Shown: in pieces, positions 42,890-52,464 of the stretch
How the letters are laid out: each line of letters begins with the position of its first letter
Numbering within the stretch: the stretch's first letter is position 1
Assembly: GCA_017302015.1 (NCBI GenBank)
Contig: JAFLEE010000002.1
Span: 98,195-162,194, forward strand
Reading direction: 5' to 3'
Origin: Spirochaetota bacterium
Lineage (GTDB): Bacteria > Spirochaetota > UBA12135 > COTS27 > JAFLEE01
Length of the DNA stretch: 64,000 nucleotides
Translations under genes and position numbers: made by a program
Notes under the pieces: generated by a model
Database searches by the model: none
Told to the model about the DNA's origin: nothing
What the model saw: only the letters and a program-made list of their open reading frames with translations

Positions 42890-44962
42890 TCAGAGCTTCA
42901 TGGCCGCTTCGGCCACCGCCTCGGGGGTGAACCCGAAGTGCTTGGCGACGGCCTTGTAGGAGCCGGATTCGCCGAAACGGTTCATGGCGAGGGGATGGAT
43001 GTCGCGGCCATAGAAGGCCTGGAAGCCCCGGTGGCTGGCGGCCTCGGCGAGGTAGACGGGCACGCCCGTGGGCAGCAGCGAGGCCTTGTAGGCGGGGTCG
43101 GCTTCGTCGAAGAGCTCGAGGCAGGGGATGCTCACCAGGCGCACCTTCTTGCCTTTCTGCTCGAGGAGGGCCTTGGCCTGGACGAGGGTGCTCACCTCGC
43201 TGCCGCTGCCGGCGAGGATGAGGTCGGGCTTGCCCGCGGTGTCGAAGAGCGCGTAGGCGCCCTTCTTGAACTTCTCATACCAGGCGGCCCGGTCGCCGGG
43301 GAGCTTGAAGAGCGATGCGTCGAGGGCCTGGCGGGTGCCCAGGACCACCGCGGGGCCCTGGTGCTCGGCGTAATGGAGCATCGAGAAGCCCATCTCCATG
43401 TCGTTGGCCGGGCGGAAGGTATGGAGGCCGGGGATGAGGCGCATGCTGCCGAGGTGCTCGATGGGCTGGTGTGTGGGCCCGTCTTCGCCGACGTAGATGG
43501 AATCGTGGGTGAAGACGAAGAGGTGCTTCAATTTCATGAGCGCGGCCAGGCGCACGGCGGGCTTCATGTAGTCGACGAAGGTGAAGAAGGTGGAGGTGAA
43601 GGGGATGAAGGCCTTGCCGAGGGCCAGGCCGTTGGCCACGGCGCCCATGGCGTGCTCGCGGATGCCGAAGGCGATATTGCGGCCCGCGTAATCGCCCTTC
43701 TGGACGTACTTGTCGCCCTTCACCGTGGCGAAGGTCGAACCGACCAAATCGGCGCTTCCGCCGACCATGCCCGGCCAATGCTTGCAGAGGATCTGCAGGG
43801 TCGAGGCGCCGATTTTTCGGGTCGCGTCCGCGTCCTGGGCGTAGGCGAGGAGCTCCTGGCGGAGTTCGGGGGTGACCTCGGGGCGGAGGAAGCGGGCGAG
43901 GAGCGCGGCATCGACGGGGTATTTTTTCTTGTAATCTTCGAGTTTCGAAGTCCACGCGGCGATGAGGGGATCATGGGCCTCGGATTTTCCGGCGAGGAAG
44001 GCCTTCAGGTCGGGCGCCGGGGTGAACTCGCCGGATTTGAGTTCTTCCTGCAATTTGGCCTTGATGATCTCGGCCGTGGTGGCGTCGGGATAGCGGGCGA
44101 GGAACGATTTCGCGAAGGTGGAGTTCTTCACGAAATAGGCGATCTCGTCGAGCCCGGCGGGGGCGCCGTGGATCTTGTGCTGGCCTTTCAGCTTGTCGAG
44201 GCCCTCGCCGATGGCGGTCTTCATGATGAGGAGTTTGGGCTTCCCGGCCAGGGCCGGGAGTTTCCCGAGTTGGGCGGCCACGGCGGCCAAGTCGGAGCCC
44301 TCGACCCGCTCGACATGCCAGCCCAGGGCCTCATAGCGGGCCCCGACGTTCTCGGTCATGGTGATATCGACGTGCCCGTCGATCGAGATATTGTTGTCGT
44401 CGTAGATCGCCACGAGATTATCGAGGCCGAGGTGGCCGGCCATGCTGGCCGCCTCGTTGGTGAGGCCTTCCATGGTGCACCCGTCGCCCATGAGGGTGAA
44501 CACCCGGAAATCGAACAGGGAGAGGTCGGGCTTATTGAACCGGGCGGCGAGCATCTTGGAGGAGAGCGCCACGCCCACGGCATTGGCGAAGCCTTGGCCG
44601 AGGGGACCCGTGGTGGTCTCGAGGCCGTGGGAAAGGTCGTATTCGGGGTGCCCCGGGGTCTTGCTGCCGAGGACGCGGAAGGCGGCCAGGTCTTTCAGGG
44701 TGAAGGGATAGCCAAAAAGATGGCCCAGACCGTAGAGGAGCATGGAACCATGGCCGGCGGAGAGGATGAAACGGTCGCGATTGGGCCACTCGGGGTGCGC
44801 ACCGCTGCCGCGCAGGAAATACCGGAAAAGCATGACGCCGAGGTCGGCGCAACCGAGGGGGAGGCCGGGGTGGCCGGAAGCGGGGCGTTCGACGCCCATG
44901 AGGGTGAGGTATCGCAACCAGTCAGCGCTTTCCTTCACTTTCCTCGTATCTACGGCTTCCAT
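42890..44962 (-). CDS. tkt: Transketolase
   Basis: This 690-residue thiamine-diphosphate enzyme moves two-carbon units in the pentose phosphate pathway. Visible features are SGHPGLPLGCADLG near residue 29, RDRFILSAGHGSMLLY, the ThDP-binding GDGCTMEGLTNEAASMAG with IYDDNN, the central NIAFGIREHAMGAVANGLA and FTHDSIYVGEDGPTHQP. Length is standard. ATG 44962 has CAGGAG nearby. It is transcribed from a TTGACA/TAGAAT promoter shared back-to-back with the 45107 gene. Its cofactor is supplied by the ThiN-type kinase at 8100. Confidence 0.96.
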   Translation of the reverse strand: MEAVDTRKVKESADWLRYLTLMGVERPASGHPGLPLGCADLGVMLFRYFLRGSGAHPEWPNRDRFILSAGHGSMLLYGLGHLFGYPFTLKDLAAFRVLGSKTPGHPEYDLSHGLETTTGPLGQGFANAVGVALSSKMLAARFNKPDLSLFDFRVFTLMGDGCTMEGLTNEAASMAGHLGLDNLVAIYDDNNISIDGHVDITMTENVGARYEALGWHVERVEGSDLAAVAAQLGKLPALAGKPKLLIMKTAIGEGLDKLKGQHKIHGAPAGLDEIAYFVKNSTFAKSFLARYPDATTAEIIKAKLQEELKSGEFTPAPDLKAFLAGKSEAHDPLIAAWTSKLEDYKKKYPVDAALLARFLRPEVTPELRQELLAYAQDADATRKIGASTLQILCKHWPGMVGGSADLVGSTFATVKGDKYVQKGDYAGRNIAFGIREHAMGAVANGLALGKAFIPFTSTFFTFVDYMKPAVRLAALMKLKHLFVFTHDSIYVGEDGPTHQPIEHLGSMRLIPGLHTFRPANDMEMGFSMLHYAEHQGPAVVLGTRQALDASLFKLPGDRAAWYEKFKKGAYALFDTAGKPDLILAGSGSEVSTLVQAKALLEQKGKKVRLVSIPCLELFDEADPAYKASLLPTGVPVYLAEAASHRGFQAFYGRDIHPLAMNRFGESGSYKAVAKHFGFTPEAVAEAAMKL

Positions 44963-44992
44963 GGTCGCTCCTGATGGCTTTTAAGGTCTAGA

Positions 44993-45021
44993 ATTCTATT
45001 ATCCAGGGGGAGGGGTGTCAA
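44993..45021 (-). promoter_or_regulatory. Promoter of tkt-TPR
   Basis: On the minus strand: TTGACA (complement of 45016-45021), a 17-bp spacer, TAGAAT (complement of 44993-44998). The predicted start near 44986 gives a leader of about 24 nt with AGGAG. Confidence 0.75.
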
Positions 45022-45069
45022 AAAATGGGCCTTTTAGGGCCTTATGGAGCGCCATAACCCGGTCTCGGT

Positions 45070-45098
45070 TTGACTCGGGTGGATCGCCTCTATAGAAT
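45070..45098 (+). promoter_or_regulatory. Promoter of the 45107 gene-ispF
   Basis: TTGACT (45070-45075), a 17-bp spacer, TAGAAT (45093-45098). The ATG at 45107 is only 8 nt after the -10, so the transcript should start 0-2 nt before the start codon. Confidence 0.7.
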
Positions 45099-45106
45099 TC
45101 AGGTCG

Positions 45107-45703
45107 ATGGCGCTCTCCAAGTTGTTTTTAAGTCTTTCCTGGGCCCTGCTCGCATGGCTCGGCGCGGCCTCGGTCTTCTATCCGTCGGACACGGCCCGGC
45201 TTCCTTTTCCGCCCATCCCCCGGGGTTACCTTCCCGGCCCTTCCCGGTTTTCCCTCGAGACGGCCATCTGCTCCTCATTCTCGAGTTCCCAATCGGACGG
45301 GAAGACCCTCGACCAGGGGAACGCGCGCTTCTTCGCCACCATCGGCTATGCGCCCACGAGCAACGCGCTGCTGCGCGTAACCTTGGGATACGACCTCATG
45401 GATTGGCGGACCGGCGGCGAGGCGCGCTGGGGGCAGGGGCTCTCGCTCTCCAACATCAAAGGGGCTTCCTTCGAGATGCGGATGCCGGGCGCGTGGGCCC
45501 TCCAACTCCGCTACGGCGAGGATCAAGAATCCCTTTCCAGCTTCCATCGGCTGTCCTCGAGATGGTTCGATGGGGAGGCTCCGGGGTCCTGGCTGGCGAC
45601 GCCCGATTCGCTCTCCCTCGGGCTCTCGAAATCGATGCTGGGAGATCGTCTGCGACTCTCGGTCCAAGTGGTCAGCCCCGAATTGGGGCTGCGGAAGAAT
45701 TAG
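45107..45703 (+). CDS. Small secreted protein, unknown function
   Basis: I do not recognise this 198-residue protein. It has a signal peptide (SKLFLSLSWALLAWLGAAS). The mature part alternates short amphipathic strands (FFATIGYAPTSNALLRVTLGYD, split by turns; WALQLRYGED; LRLSVQVVSPELGLRKN at the end), which could suit a small outer-membrane barrel or beta-sandwich. It is next to ispF with 1 bp between. Transcription appears to start almost at the ATG. No relation to isoprenoid synthesis can be claimed from the sequence. Confidence 0.6.
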   Translation: MALSKLFLSLSWALLAWLGAASVFYPSDTARLPFPPIPRGYLPGPSRFSLETAICSSFSSSQSDGKTLDQGNARFFATIGYAPTSNALLRVTLGYDLMDWRTGGEARWGQGLSLSNIKGASFEMRMPGAWALQLRYGEDQESLSSFHRLSSRWFDGEAPGSWLATPDSLSLGLSKSMLGDRLRLSVQVVSPELGLRKN

Positions 45704-45704
45704 G

Positions 45705-46184
45705 ATGTACCGAAGCGGCATCGGGTACGACACCCACATTTTGGTGGAAGGGCGGGCGCTCATCCTCGGGGGGGTCCGCATCCCCCATGACAAGGGGCTC
45801 CTCGGGCATAGCGACGCCGATGCCCTCGTCCATGCGATCATGGACGCGCTCCTGGGGGCCGCCGGGCTCCCGGATATCGGCCATCTCTTTCCCAATACCG
45901 ACCCGCGCTACGAGGGCGCCGATAGCATCCAATTGCTGAGGGAAGTGTCGCGAAAGGTCGGCGAACGCTTCGAGATCGTCAACATCGATTCGGTCATCCT
46001 CTGCGAGGCGCCCAAGCTGAAACCCCACATGCCCCTCATGATCGAACGCCTTTCGGAAGCCTGCGGTTGCCCGAACGTGAACGTGAAGGCCACCACGACC
46101 GAGGGGATGAACGACGAGGGCGCCGGGCGCTGCATTTCTGCCCAGGCGACCTGCATGCTCCGGGAAAAGCGCGGGAACCCCTAG
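45705..46184 (+). CDS. ispF: 2-C-methyl-D-erythritol 2,4-cyclodiphosphate synthase
   Basis: This 159-residue enzyme of the MEP pathway has the zinc ligands in SGIGYDTH and GLLGHSDADALVHAIMDALLG, then DIGHLFPNTDP and NVNVKATTTEGM. The length is standard. ATG 45705 is 1 nt after the upstream stop; a longer in-frame start lies inside that gene and is rejected. The MEP pathway supplies precursors for the terpenoid genes at 23412-26814 and for UppS. No other MEP gene is in the window. Confidence 0.95.
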   Translation: MYRSGIGYDTHILVEGRALILGGVRIPHDKGLLGHSDADALVHAIMDALLGAAGLPDIGHLFPNTDPRYEGADSIQLLREVSRKVGERFEIVNIDSVILCEAPKLKPHMPLMIERLSEACGCPNVNVKATTTEGMNDEGAGRCISAQATCMLREKRGNP

Positions 46185-46198
46185 CCGCTTCGGGGAAC

Positions 46199-46211
46199 GT
46201 CCGCAGCGGAC
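46199..46211. repeat. 13-bp palindrome between ispF and the SGNH hydrolase gene
   Basis: GTCCGCAGCGGAC is perfectly self-complementary around one central A. It could be an operator or the stem of a small RNA hairpin; no T-tract follows. Confidence 0.3.
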
Positions 46212-46265
46212 CGGCCGCCCCTCCCTTCCCGCCCACCACCGAACCCGATTCCCTGGGAGGACCCC

Positions 46266-47642
46266 GTGAAACGAACCATCCTCGCGCTCTGGACCCTTCT
46301 TCTCGTCTTAGGCCATGGACAGCCCACGGCGACCGCCTTCAAGGACGGGGACCGGGTCGCCCTCATCGGCGATAGCATCACCCACGGGGGCGCTTGGCAC
46401 GCCTATCTCTACGATTATTACCTCACCCGAGCGCCCAAGTCGCGCATCGTCTTCTATAACTGCGGCATCTCGGGGGATTCCGCGGCAGGGGCCCTCTCCC
46501 GTTTCGATTGGGACGTGGCGCCAAAAAAACCGAATCGCGCGACCATCATGCTGGGCATGAACGATGTGGGGCGGACCTATTACGGGGTCGAAAACCCCGG
46601 CGCCGATCTCTTGGCCCGCCGCACGAACCAATATCTCTCGTGGCGCGAGAATATGGCGAAACTCACCGCCCGCCTCGTCGACCTCAAGGTCGAAGTGACG
46701 CTCATCACGCCGTCCCCCTACGACCAGACGGCGACGATCAAGGAAAAGAACCTCTACGGGGTCAACGACATCCTCGCCACCTGCGGGGAGACGGCCAAAG
46801 ACATGGCGCGCGCCCAGCGTTTCGGCCTCGTGGATTTCAACGGGCCGTTCACGGCGTTGAATCTCGAGGTGCAGAAGACCAATGCCGAAGCGACCCTGGT
46901 GGGAAGGGACCGCGTCCACCCCGGGGATCTCGGGCATTTCATCCTCGCCTACCTCTTCCTGAAATCCCAAGGGCGAACGGCCACCGTCGCGGCGGTGGAG
47001 ATCGATGCGAAGGGGAAAAAAGCGTCGCTCCAGGAGAATTGCTCCGTGACCGACCTGGCCTTCCCCTCGGGGGGAGTTTCCTACACCTATCTCGCGGCCT
47101 CCCTTCCCTTCCCCGTCACGGGGGCCTATGCCAGCGCCGATACCCTCGTCCGGTGGACCGAGGACCTCAATCGCGAGACGGTGAAGGTCACCGGTCTGGA
47201 GGACGGAGAATATGCCCTCATGATGGATGACACTGCACTGGGTACCTTCACGGCCGCTCAACTCTCCCGAGGGCTCAATCTCGCCACCAACCTCGCTTCG
47301 CCGGCCCAATTGCAGGCGCAGGCCGTCCACAAGACCAATTGGGACCGGGGTAACCAGGAGCGTATCCTACGGGGTCTGGGACAGGTGGAGATGGGGATGC
47401 GCCGCGCCGGGGTGGAACCCAGCGACGGGGAGGCGGCGCTCCGCTACTGCCGATCGAATCTGGACCGCTACCAGGAGCAGCCCCATCTGCCCAATGCGGC
47501 GTATTACCGATCCGTGTACTCCAATTACATCCTCAGTAAGCCGGGACAGGCGGCCGTCGCCCAAAGGGTGGAGGATCTGCTCCCCGTGCTGTACCAGGTG
47601 AACCAGCCCAGGGCCCGCCGTATGGTGATCCGGCGCCCTTGA
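46266..47642 (+). CDS. Secreted SGNH/GDSL hydrolase
   Basis: This 458-residue protein has a signal peptide (TILALWTLLLVLGHGQPTATA). The four SGNH blocks are all present: GDSITHGG with Ser37, Gly in NCGISGDS, Asn in LGMNDVGRTYYG, and the Asp/His pair in DRVHPGDLGH. The family includes esterases, lipases and carbohydrate deacetylases. Residues ~250-458 form an extra C-terminal region, helical near the end (AALRYCRSNLDRYQEQPHLP), of unknown role. The start is GTG 46266 with GGGAGG six bases upstream. Confidence 0.85.
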   Translation: MKRTILALWTLLLVLGHGQPTATAFKDGDRVALIGDSITHGGAWHAYLYDYYLTRAPKSRIVFYNCGISGDSAAGALSRFDWDVAPKKPNRATIMLGMNDVGRTYYGVENPGADLLARRTNQYLSWRENMAKLTARLVDLKVEVTLITPSPYDQTATIKEKNLYGVNDILATCGETAKDMARAQRFGLVDFNGPFTALNLEVQKTNAEATLVGRDRVHPGDLGHFILAYLFLKSQGRTATVAAVEIDAKGKKASLQENCSVTDLAFPSGGVSYTYLAASLPFPVTGAYASADTLVRWTEDLNRETVKVTGLEDGEYALMMDDTALGTFTAAQLSRGLNLATNLASPAQLQAQAVHKTNWDRGNQERILRGLGQVEMGMRRAGVEPSDGEAALRYCRSNLDRYQEQPHLPNAAYYRSVYSNYILSKPGQAAVAQRVEDLLPVLYQVNQPRARRMVIRRP

Positions 47643-47715
47643 GGATCCGGGGAACGACGATTCATCCGGCGGGGTCCACGAGACGACCGATGGGAACCCG
47701 AGGCGGGGGGGCCCC

Positions 47716-50700
47716 ATGAAAGGCCTCCCGCGCAGCGCCCGGTGGGTCCTGGGCACGGGTCTCAGCCTCACCCTGCTGTTCTCGGCGTTCGCCGGGTTCA
47801 TGATCGCCCAAATGAAGGCGACCGTACGGAAATCCCTCGCGATCCAGCAATATGGGCAGGTGAGGGCGGTCGCGCGGCAGATCGACCAGGGCTTGGCGCT
47901 GCGGTTCGAGGCGATCCGGGGGATCGGGGAAGAACTTCGAGGCATGCCCTCCCTCTCTCCTTCCCAAGCCTCCGAATTTTTGACGCGCTACCGTTCGTTC
48001 AACGCGCTTTTTTCCCACTCCACCCGGATCCTCACCCCCGATGGCAGGATCCTGGGCGAAGCCACCCAGGAAAAGCCCGGGAGAGACGGCGTGGATCCGT
48101 CATATGACGATTATCTTCATAAAGTTAAACAGGCGGGCACGAATATCCTTCCCGCGCCCCTACTCTTGGTCGACCGCGAGCTCCCGATCCTCGCCTTCTG
48201 GGTCCCGGTCCGGGGGGGCTCCGGCGCGGTGCGCGCCCACCTGGTGGGACGGATCGATATCCGCCGCGATGCCCTCTTTCATCTCGTCGCCTCGAATTCC
48301 ATCGGATCCAACGGCTATTTCTATATCGTGGACGGGGAGGGACGGTTTCTCTTCCATCCCGATGGGAATCGCCTCCGCAAACCGATCCCGGCGCGCGGGG
48401 TGAACGCGATGCTCGACCGGGCCCAATCGGGCGCCAACGGCGCGGGGGAGACCGTGAACTCCCGCGGCCAGGCGCAATTCCTCGCTTTCCACGCCCTCGG
48501 GCAGGCCCCCTGGATCCTCTTCGGCGCCTATCCCCTGGAGGAAGCCTACGCCAGCGTGGCGCTCATCCGAAATGCCCTGCTCGCGGCCATCGCCACCATC
48601 CTGCTCCTCACCCTCCTGACCTTCGCCGTGATCGGCTGGCGCTTGCGGTATGGGGAGCGACGGGTGGCGAGCTTGGAAGAAACGAACCAGATCCATCTTG
48701 AAACGCTCCGCCAGGCCGAATTGATGGGGAACATGGGCACCTATATGGTGGGCCAGAAGCGGGACGGACGCCCGCAGCCGGATTACCTCTCCCCCGGCCT
48801 GCTTAAAATCCTCGGCTTCGATGGCGCCGAGAGGATCCGCGAAGAAACCATGGGAAGCCTATTTGACGCGGCGGCCCTGGAGAAGCTCCAACGCGGCTCT
48901 TCGCGCGTCATGGAGACGGGCGAAACGGAACGGATGGAATTGGATGCGCGGCGGGCCGATGGCGCGGTTTGCCGCCTTTCCTTCCTCTTCTGGCGGGCAG
49001 GCTCGGGGCCCCAAGCCGTTCTCATGGGCCTCGTGCACGACCTCACCGAGACCCAACGGTCCCAAAACCTTCTTGAAGAGTACCGCATGCTCTTCCATCT
49101 GGCGGTGGACGCTTTCGCGATCCTCCGTCCCGATGGGGTCCTCGAACAGGTCAACCCGGCCCTCGCCGCTTTCCTGGGGCGCACCCCGGAACAAGTGAAA
49201 GGACGTTCCCTTCTGGAGAGCCTGGAGCCGGAGGATCGTGAAGTCGCCCGCCGGTGCCTCGCGGAAGCCGCGGCGCAGGGAACCTTCGTGACGGATCTCC
49301 GGATCAGGTTGAAATCCCGCGGCGGCGAAGTGCGCCGACTCTCCCTGAACCTCGCGCCGGACCTGGCCGCCGGAAAAATCTATGCGGTCGCCCGCGACAT
49401 GACGGCGCTGGAAGATTCCATATCGCGCGTGGCCCGCCAAGCGCGTTTCCTGGACGCCATGGAACCCACGGCGCGCTTGGGTCTATGGGAGCTGGAGCAC
49501 CAGGCGGGCCGTTTCCATGCCTCCGACGGGCTCAAACGGCTTTTCGGGTTCAATCGCCATTCATCGTTCGAGCGGGATGATTTCCTGGCGCGGCTTAATC
49601 CGCCCGCACGGGAACGGATGGGATCCGTCTTGGCCCATGGGGCGGGGCCGGACGGAGAGGAGATGGAAGGGGCGGCCACCACGCTCGACGGCAGGGCCTT
49701 GTGGCTCCGCTTTTTCCTGCGGAGCGACCGGGGAGGCGCAGGGCCCGCCCTGACCCTCTGCGTCATCCAGGAAAATACCGCGTTGCGCCGCTCCCGTGAG
49801 TTCACGGAAGAGAGCGAGACCCGCTTCCGCGAACTGTTTACCCACCTTTCGGCGGGTTTCGCGCTCCACGCGCTGCATTACCATCCCGACGGAAGGCCCT
49901 CGGATTACCGGTATTTGCTCGTCAACCCCTCCTTCGAGCGCATGGTGGGGATGGGCGCGGCCCAGCTCCTCGGATCGAGCGCCCGTGAATTATTCCCGGA
50001 AGACGGGCGGTCGCTTTTGGAAGGCTACGCCGGGGTGGTGCGCACGGGCAAGCCACTGTCTTTCGTGCATTTCGAGAAGTCGACCAAGCGGTATTTCCGC
50101 GTGGACGCGTTCCGCACCCGCGAGGGCCAGTTCGCAACGCTGTTCTATGATATTTCCGACCAAATCCGGGAGGAGAACGCCCATCGACGCGCCCAGCAGC
50201 GCTTGTCCATCCTGCTGCATTCCATCCACGCGGTGGTCTACGAGGCGGACCCCGACCACCAGGTGCGTTGGATCAGCATGCAGGCCCAACGGCTCTTCGG
50301 CCACCCCCTCTCGGCCTGGCTCGCGCCGGGCTTCTGGGCGGGGCAAATCGACCCGGAAGACCGCGAAAGGGCTTTGGCCGATTCCGCGCGCGGCATCGCC
50401 ACGCGGCTGCCCTTCTCCCTCGAGCACCGCTTCCGTTGCGCGGATGGCCGCACGATCTGGATCCGGCAGATGGTGACCCCGGTGTTCGAGGACGGCCGCC
50501 TCGAGGGGTTGCGCGGGGTGATGATCGATGTCACCGAGACGAAGCGCATCGCCCTCCTCAACCGAGAACACGAGGCCCGCATGAAGGCGATCCTCGATTC
50601 CATGGGCGAGGGACTCGTCTACCTCGATCCGCGGGGCAGGATCCTCGAGTGTAATCGGGTGGTCGAGGAATTCCTGGGCCTTGGCCGCGAAGAGATCCTC

Positions 50701-52410
50701 GCGCGCCCGTCGAAAGACCCGGCGTGGGAGATCCAGGGCGTGGACGGCAACCCGCTGGCTCCCGAAGAAAACCCGTTCCTCACCACCCTCCAAAAAGGAA
50801 CCTCCCGCGTCGACCAAAGGCTGTGCATCCTGTTTCGGGACGGCAGGCGGCGCTGGCTCTCGGTCAATTCCGTGCCGATCCTCGGCGCGACGGGCCAAAT
50901 CGAAGCCGGCCTCTTCACCTTCCGGGATATCAGCGATCGCATGAAATCGGAAGAGGAAATGCGGGATCTGGAGGCGCGCACCAGCGATTATCTCCAATTG
51001 GTGCAGGTCCTCATCATCGCCCTCGACCGGGAAGGCCGTATCCTCATGGCCAATCGGCGCGCGGAGGAACTTCTCGGGATGCCCTCCGAAAAGCTCATCG
51101 GCCTGGACTGGCACGAGCATTTCGTCCCCGCGGCATCGAGGGTAGCTCTTCGACGCCTCCATGAGAGCGTCATCGAGGGGCGGATCGCGCTGTTCTCCTC
51201 GTACGAGGGCGACGTCATCAAGGCCGACGGGAGCATCGCCAATATCTCCTGGCGCCTGACCCTCTTCCGGGACCGCGAGGGCCGGGCGACGTCCACGGTG
51301 AGCGCCGGCGTCGATGTCACCGATGAGCGCGCCATGGAAGAGACGCGCGCCAAACTCACCCGCACCCTGGAACGGGAGGTCGAGGCGCGCAAGGGGAGCA
51401 TCCTGCGCGCGCGGCAATTGCAGGGCCGCCTCAACCGCCACCCCCTCCCGCTCCTGCCGATGCTCGACCTCCATGCGGCCTACCTCCCGGCCGAGGAGGT
51501 GAGCGGGGATTTCCTGCGGGTCTTCGTTCTCTCCGGGGGGCGCCTGGCCATCGTCCTGGCCGATTGCACCGGGCACGGCGTCGAGGCCTCCATGATGTCG
51601 GTGATGCTGCATACGCTTTGCGAGTCGTACGTGCCCACCCTGGACGGGACGGGGGATCCGGCGGCCTACCTGGCGAGGCTCAATAAGCGCCTGTGCGAAC
51701 TCAACATGGAGGACCAATTCCCCGTGATGACGGTCGCCGTGCTCCACTCGGTGTCGGGGAAGGTGGTCTGGGCCCACGCCAACGGCGAGCCGATGGCGAT
51801 CCTGGGTCCGGGGGGGGTTACCCTGCTCCCGCGCGCCCGCGGCATGCACTTGGGTTTCGATCCCGAAACGACCTATGCCAACGCCACGGCGACCCTGAAG
51901 GAGGGGGAGACGCTCCTCGTCTATTCCGATGCGCTGGCGGAATTGGTGGAAAAGCCCGGGACTCCGGTACTCGCCGCGCTCCTCCACCAGACGACCGTCG
52001 CCATCGTCAAGAGCCTGCTCGAGGCGTGCGCGGCCTGCCACGGGGGGAAGGTGGTGGATGACCTGACGCTGGTGGCCTGTCGGCGCATGGAGGCCTGGGA
52101 GCGCACGTTGAAGCCCGGGGAACGCCCCCAACGGGATGCCATGGACGAAGCGATGCGCCTGCGGGGATGGGCGGACGACGAAATCATTTCCTTTTTGGGC
52201 GGGATCGATGGGAACGGGGATCGGGTGGATTCGAACCCGCTCGTGCTCCACATCGATTGCGTCCATGCCCGGGCCGAGTGTCGGGGCCTACCGGAGGACG
52301 CCGCGCTCCCGCCGGGATGGGTTCGGGGAAACTCGCCGAAGGTCACGGTGTACCAAGTCGACCGGCGCGCCCCTCAAATCGAGGATGTTTACCGCGAATC
52401 GCTCCTTTGA
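47716..52410 (+). CDS. Cache/multi-PAS sensor with SpoIIE-type PP2C phosphatase
   Basis: This 1564-residue signalling protein has a membrane helix (about 10-31), an extracytoplasmic dCache-like sensor (32-275), a second helix (284-306), then about seven PAS modules (roughly 335-447, 455-570, 575-695, 700-825, 828-950, 955-1080 and 1091-1205). A coiled coil leads to a SpoIIE/PP2C phosphatase (about 1249-1458). Metal-site Asp residues are kept in EEVSGDFLRVF, LADCTGHGVEASM, LVYSDALAELV and KVVDDLTLVACRR, so it is probably active. A tail of about 100 residues follows. Such proteins usually dephosphorylate an anti-sigma-factor antagonist, but no partner gene is adjacent. No phosphatase-paired kinase domain is seen. 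Confidence 0.88.
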   Translation: MKGLPRSARWVLGTGLSLTLLFSAFAGFMIAQMKATVRKSLAIQQYGQVRAVARQIDQGLALRFEAIRGIGEELRGMPSLSPSQASEFLTRYRSFNALFSHSTRILTPDGRILGEATQEKPGRDGVDPSYDDYLHKVKQAGTNILPAPLLLVDRELPILAFWVPVRGGSGAVRAHLVGRIDIRRDALFHLVASNSIGSNGYFYIVDGEGRFLFHPDGNRLRKPIPARGVNAMLDRAQSGANGAGETVNSRGQAQFLAFHALGQAPWILFGAYPLEEAYASVALIRNALLAAIATILLLTLLTFAVIGWRLRYGERRVASLEETNQIHLETLRQAELMGNMGTYMVGQKRDGRPQPDYLSPGLLKILGFDGAERIREETMGSLFDAAALEKLQRGSSRVMETGETERMELDARRADGAVCRLSFLFWRAGSGPQAVLMGLVHDLTETQRSQNLLEEYRMLFHLAVDAFAILRPDGVLEQVNPALAAFLGRTPEQVKGRSLLESLEPEDREVARRCLAEAAAQGTFVTDLRIRLKSRGGEVRRLSLNLAPDLAAGKIYAVARDMTALEDSISRVARQARFLDAMEPTARLGLWELEHQAGRFHASDGLKRLFGFNRHSSFERDDFLARLNPPARERMGSVLAHGAGPDGEEMEGAATTLDGRALWLRFFLRSDRGGAGPALTLCVIQENTALRRSREFTEESETRFRELFTHLSAGFALHALHYHPDGRPSDYRYLLVNPSFERMVGMGAAQLLGSSARELFPEDGRSLLEGYAGVVRTGKPLSFVHFEKSTKRYFRVDAFRTREGQFATLFYDISDQIREENAHRRAQQRLSILLHSIHAVVYEADPDHQVRWISMQAQRLFGHPLSAWLAPGFWAGQIDPEDRERALADSARGIATRLPFSLEHRFRCADGRTIWIRQMVTPVFEDGRLEGLRGVMIDVTETKRIALLNREHEARMKAILDSMGEGLVYLDPRGRILECNRVVEEFLGLGREEILARPSKDPAWEIQGVDGNPLAPEENPFLTTLQKGTSRVDQRLCILFRDGRRRWLSVNSVPILGATGQIEAGLFTFRDISDRMKSEEEMRDLEARTSDYLQLVQVLIIALDREGRILMANRRAEELLGMPSEKLIGLDWHEHFVPAASRVALRRLHESVIEGRIALFSSYEGDVIKADGSIANISWRLTLFRDREGRATSTVSAGVDVTDERAMEETRAKLTRTLEREVEARKGSILRARQLQGRLNRHPLPLLPMLDLHAAYLPAEEVSGDFLRVFVLSGGRLAIVLADCTGHGVEASMMSVMLHTLCESYVPTLDGTGDPAAYLARLNKRLCELNMEDQFPVMTVAVLHSVSGKVVWAHANGEPMAILGPGGVTLLPRARGMHLGFDPETTYANATATLKEGETLLVYSDALAELVEKPGTPVLAALLHQTTVAIVKSLLEACAACHGGKVVDDLTLVACRRMEAWERTLKPGERPQRDAMDEAMRLRGWADDEIISFLGGIDGNGDRVDSNPLVLHIDCVHARAECRGLPEDAALPPGWVRGNSPKVTVYQVDRRAPQIEDVYRESLL

Positions 52411-52435
52411 TCCCCGGGTTTGAAACGGATATAAT
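52407..52435 (+). promoter_or_regulatory. Promoter of the UDP-sugar pyrophosphorylase gene
   Basis: TTGATC (52407-52412) overlaps the stop of the phosphatase gene; a 17-bp spacer leads to a perfect TATAAT (52430-52435). The start is expected near 52442. Confidence 0.75.
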
Positions 52436-52436
52436 T

Positions 52437-52463
52437 GGCGATCCCTATTCGTCGAGGATCGCC
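52437..52463 (+). repeat. 8-bp inverted repeat (likely operator) at the transcription start
   Basis: GGCGATCC (52437-52444) and its exact complement GGATCGCC (52456-52463) flank 11 bp. The repeat begins 1 bp after the -10 and ends 1 bp before the ATG, covering the start site and the Shine-Dalgarno (GAGG). Confidence 0.6.
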
Positions 52464-52464
52464 A

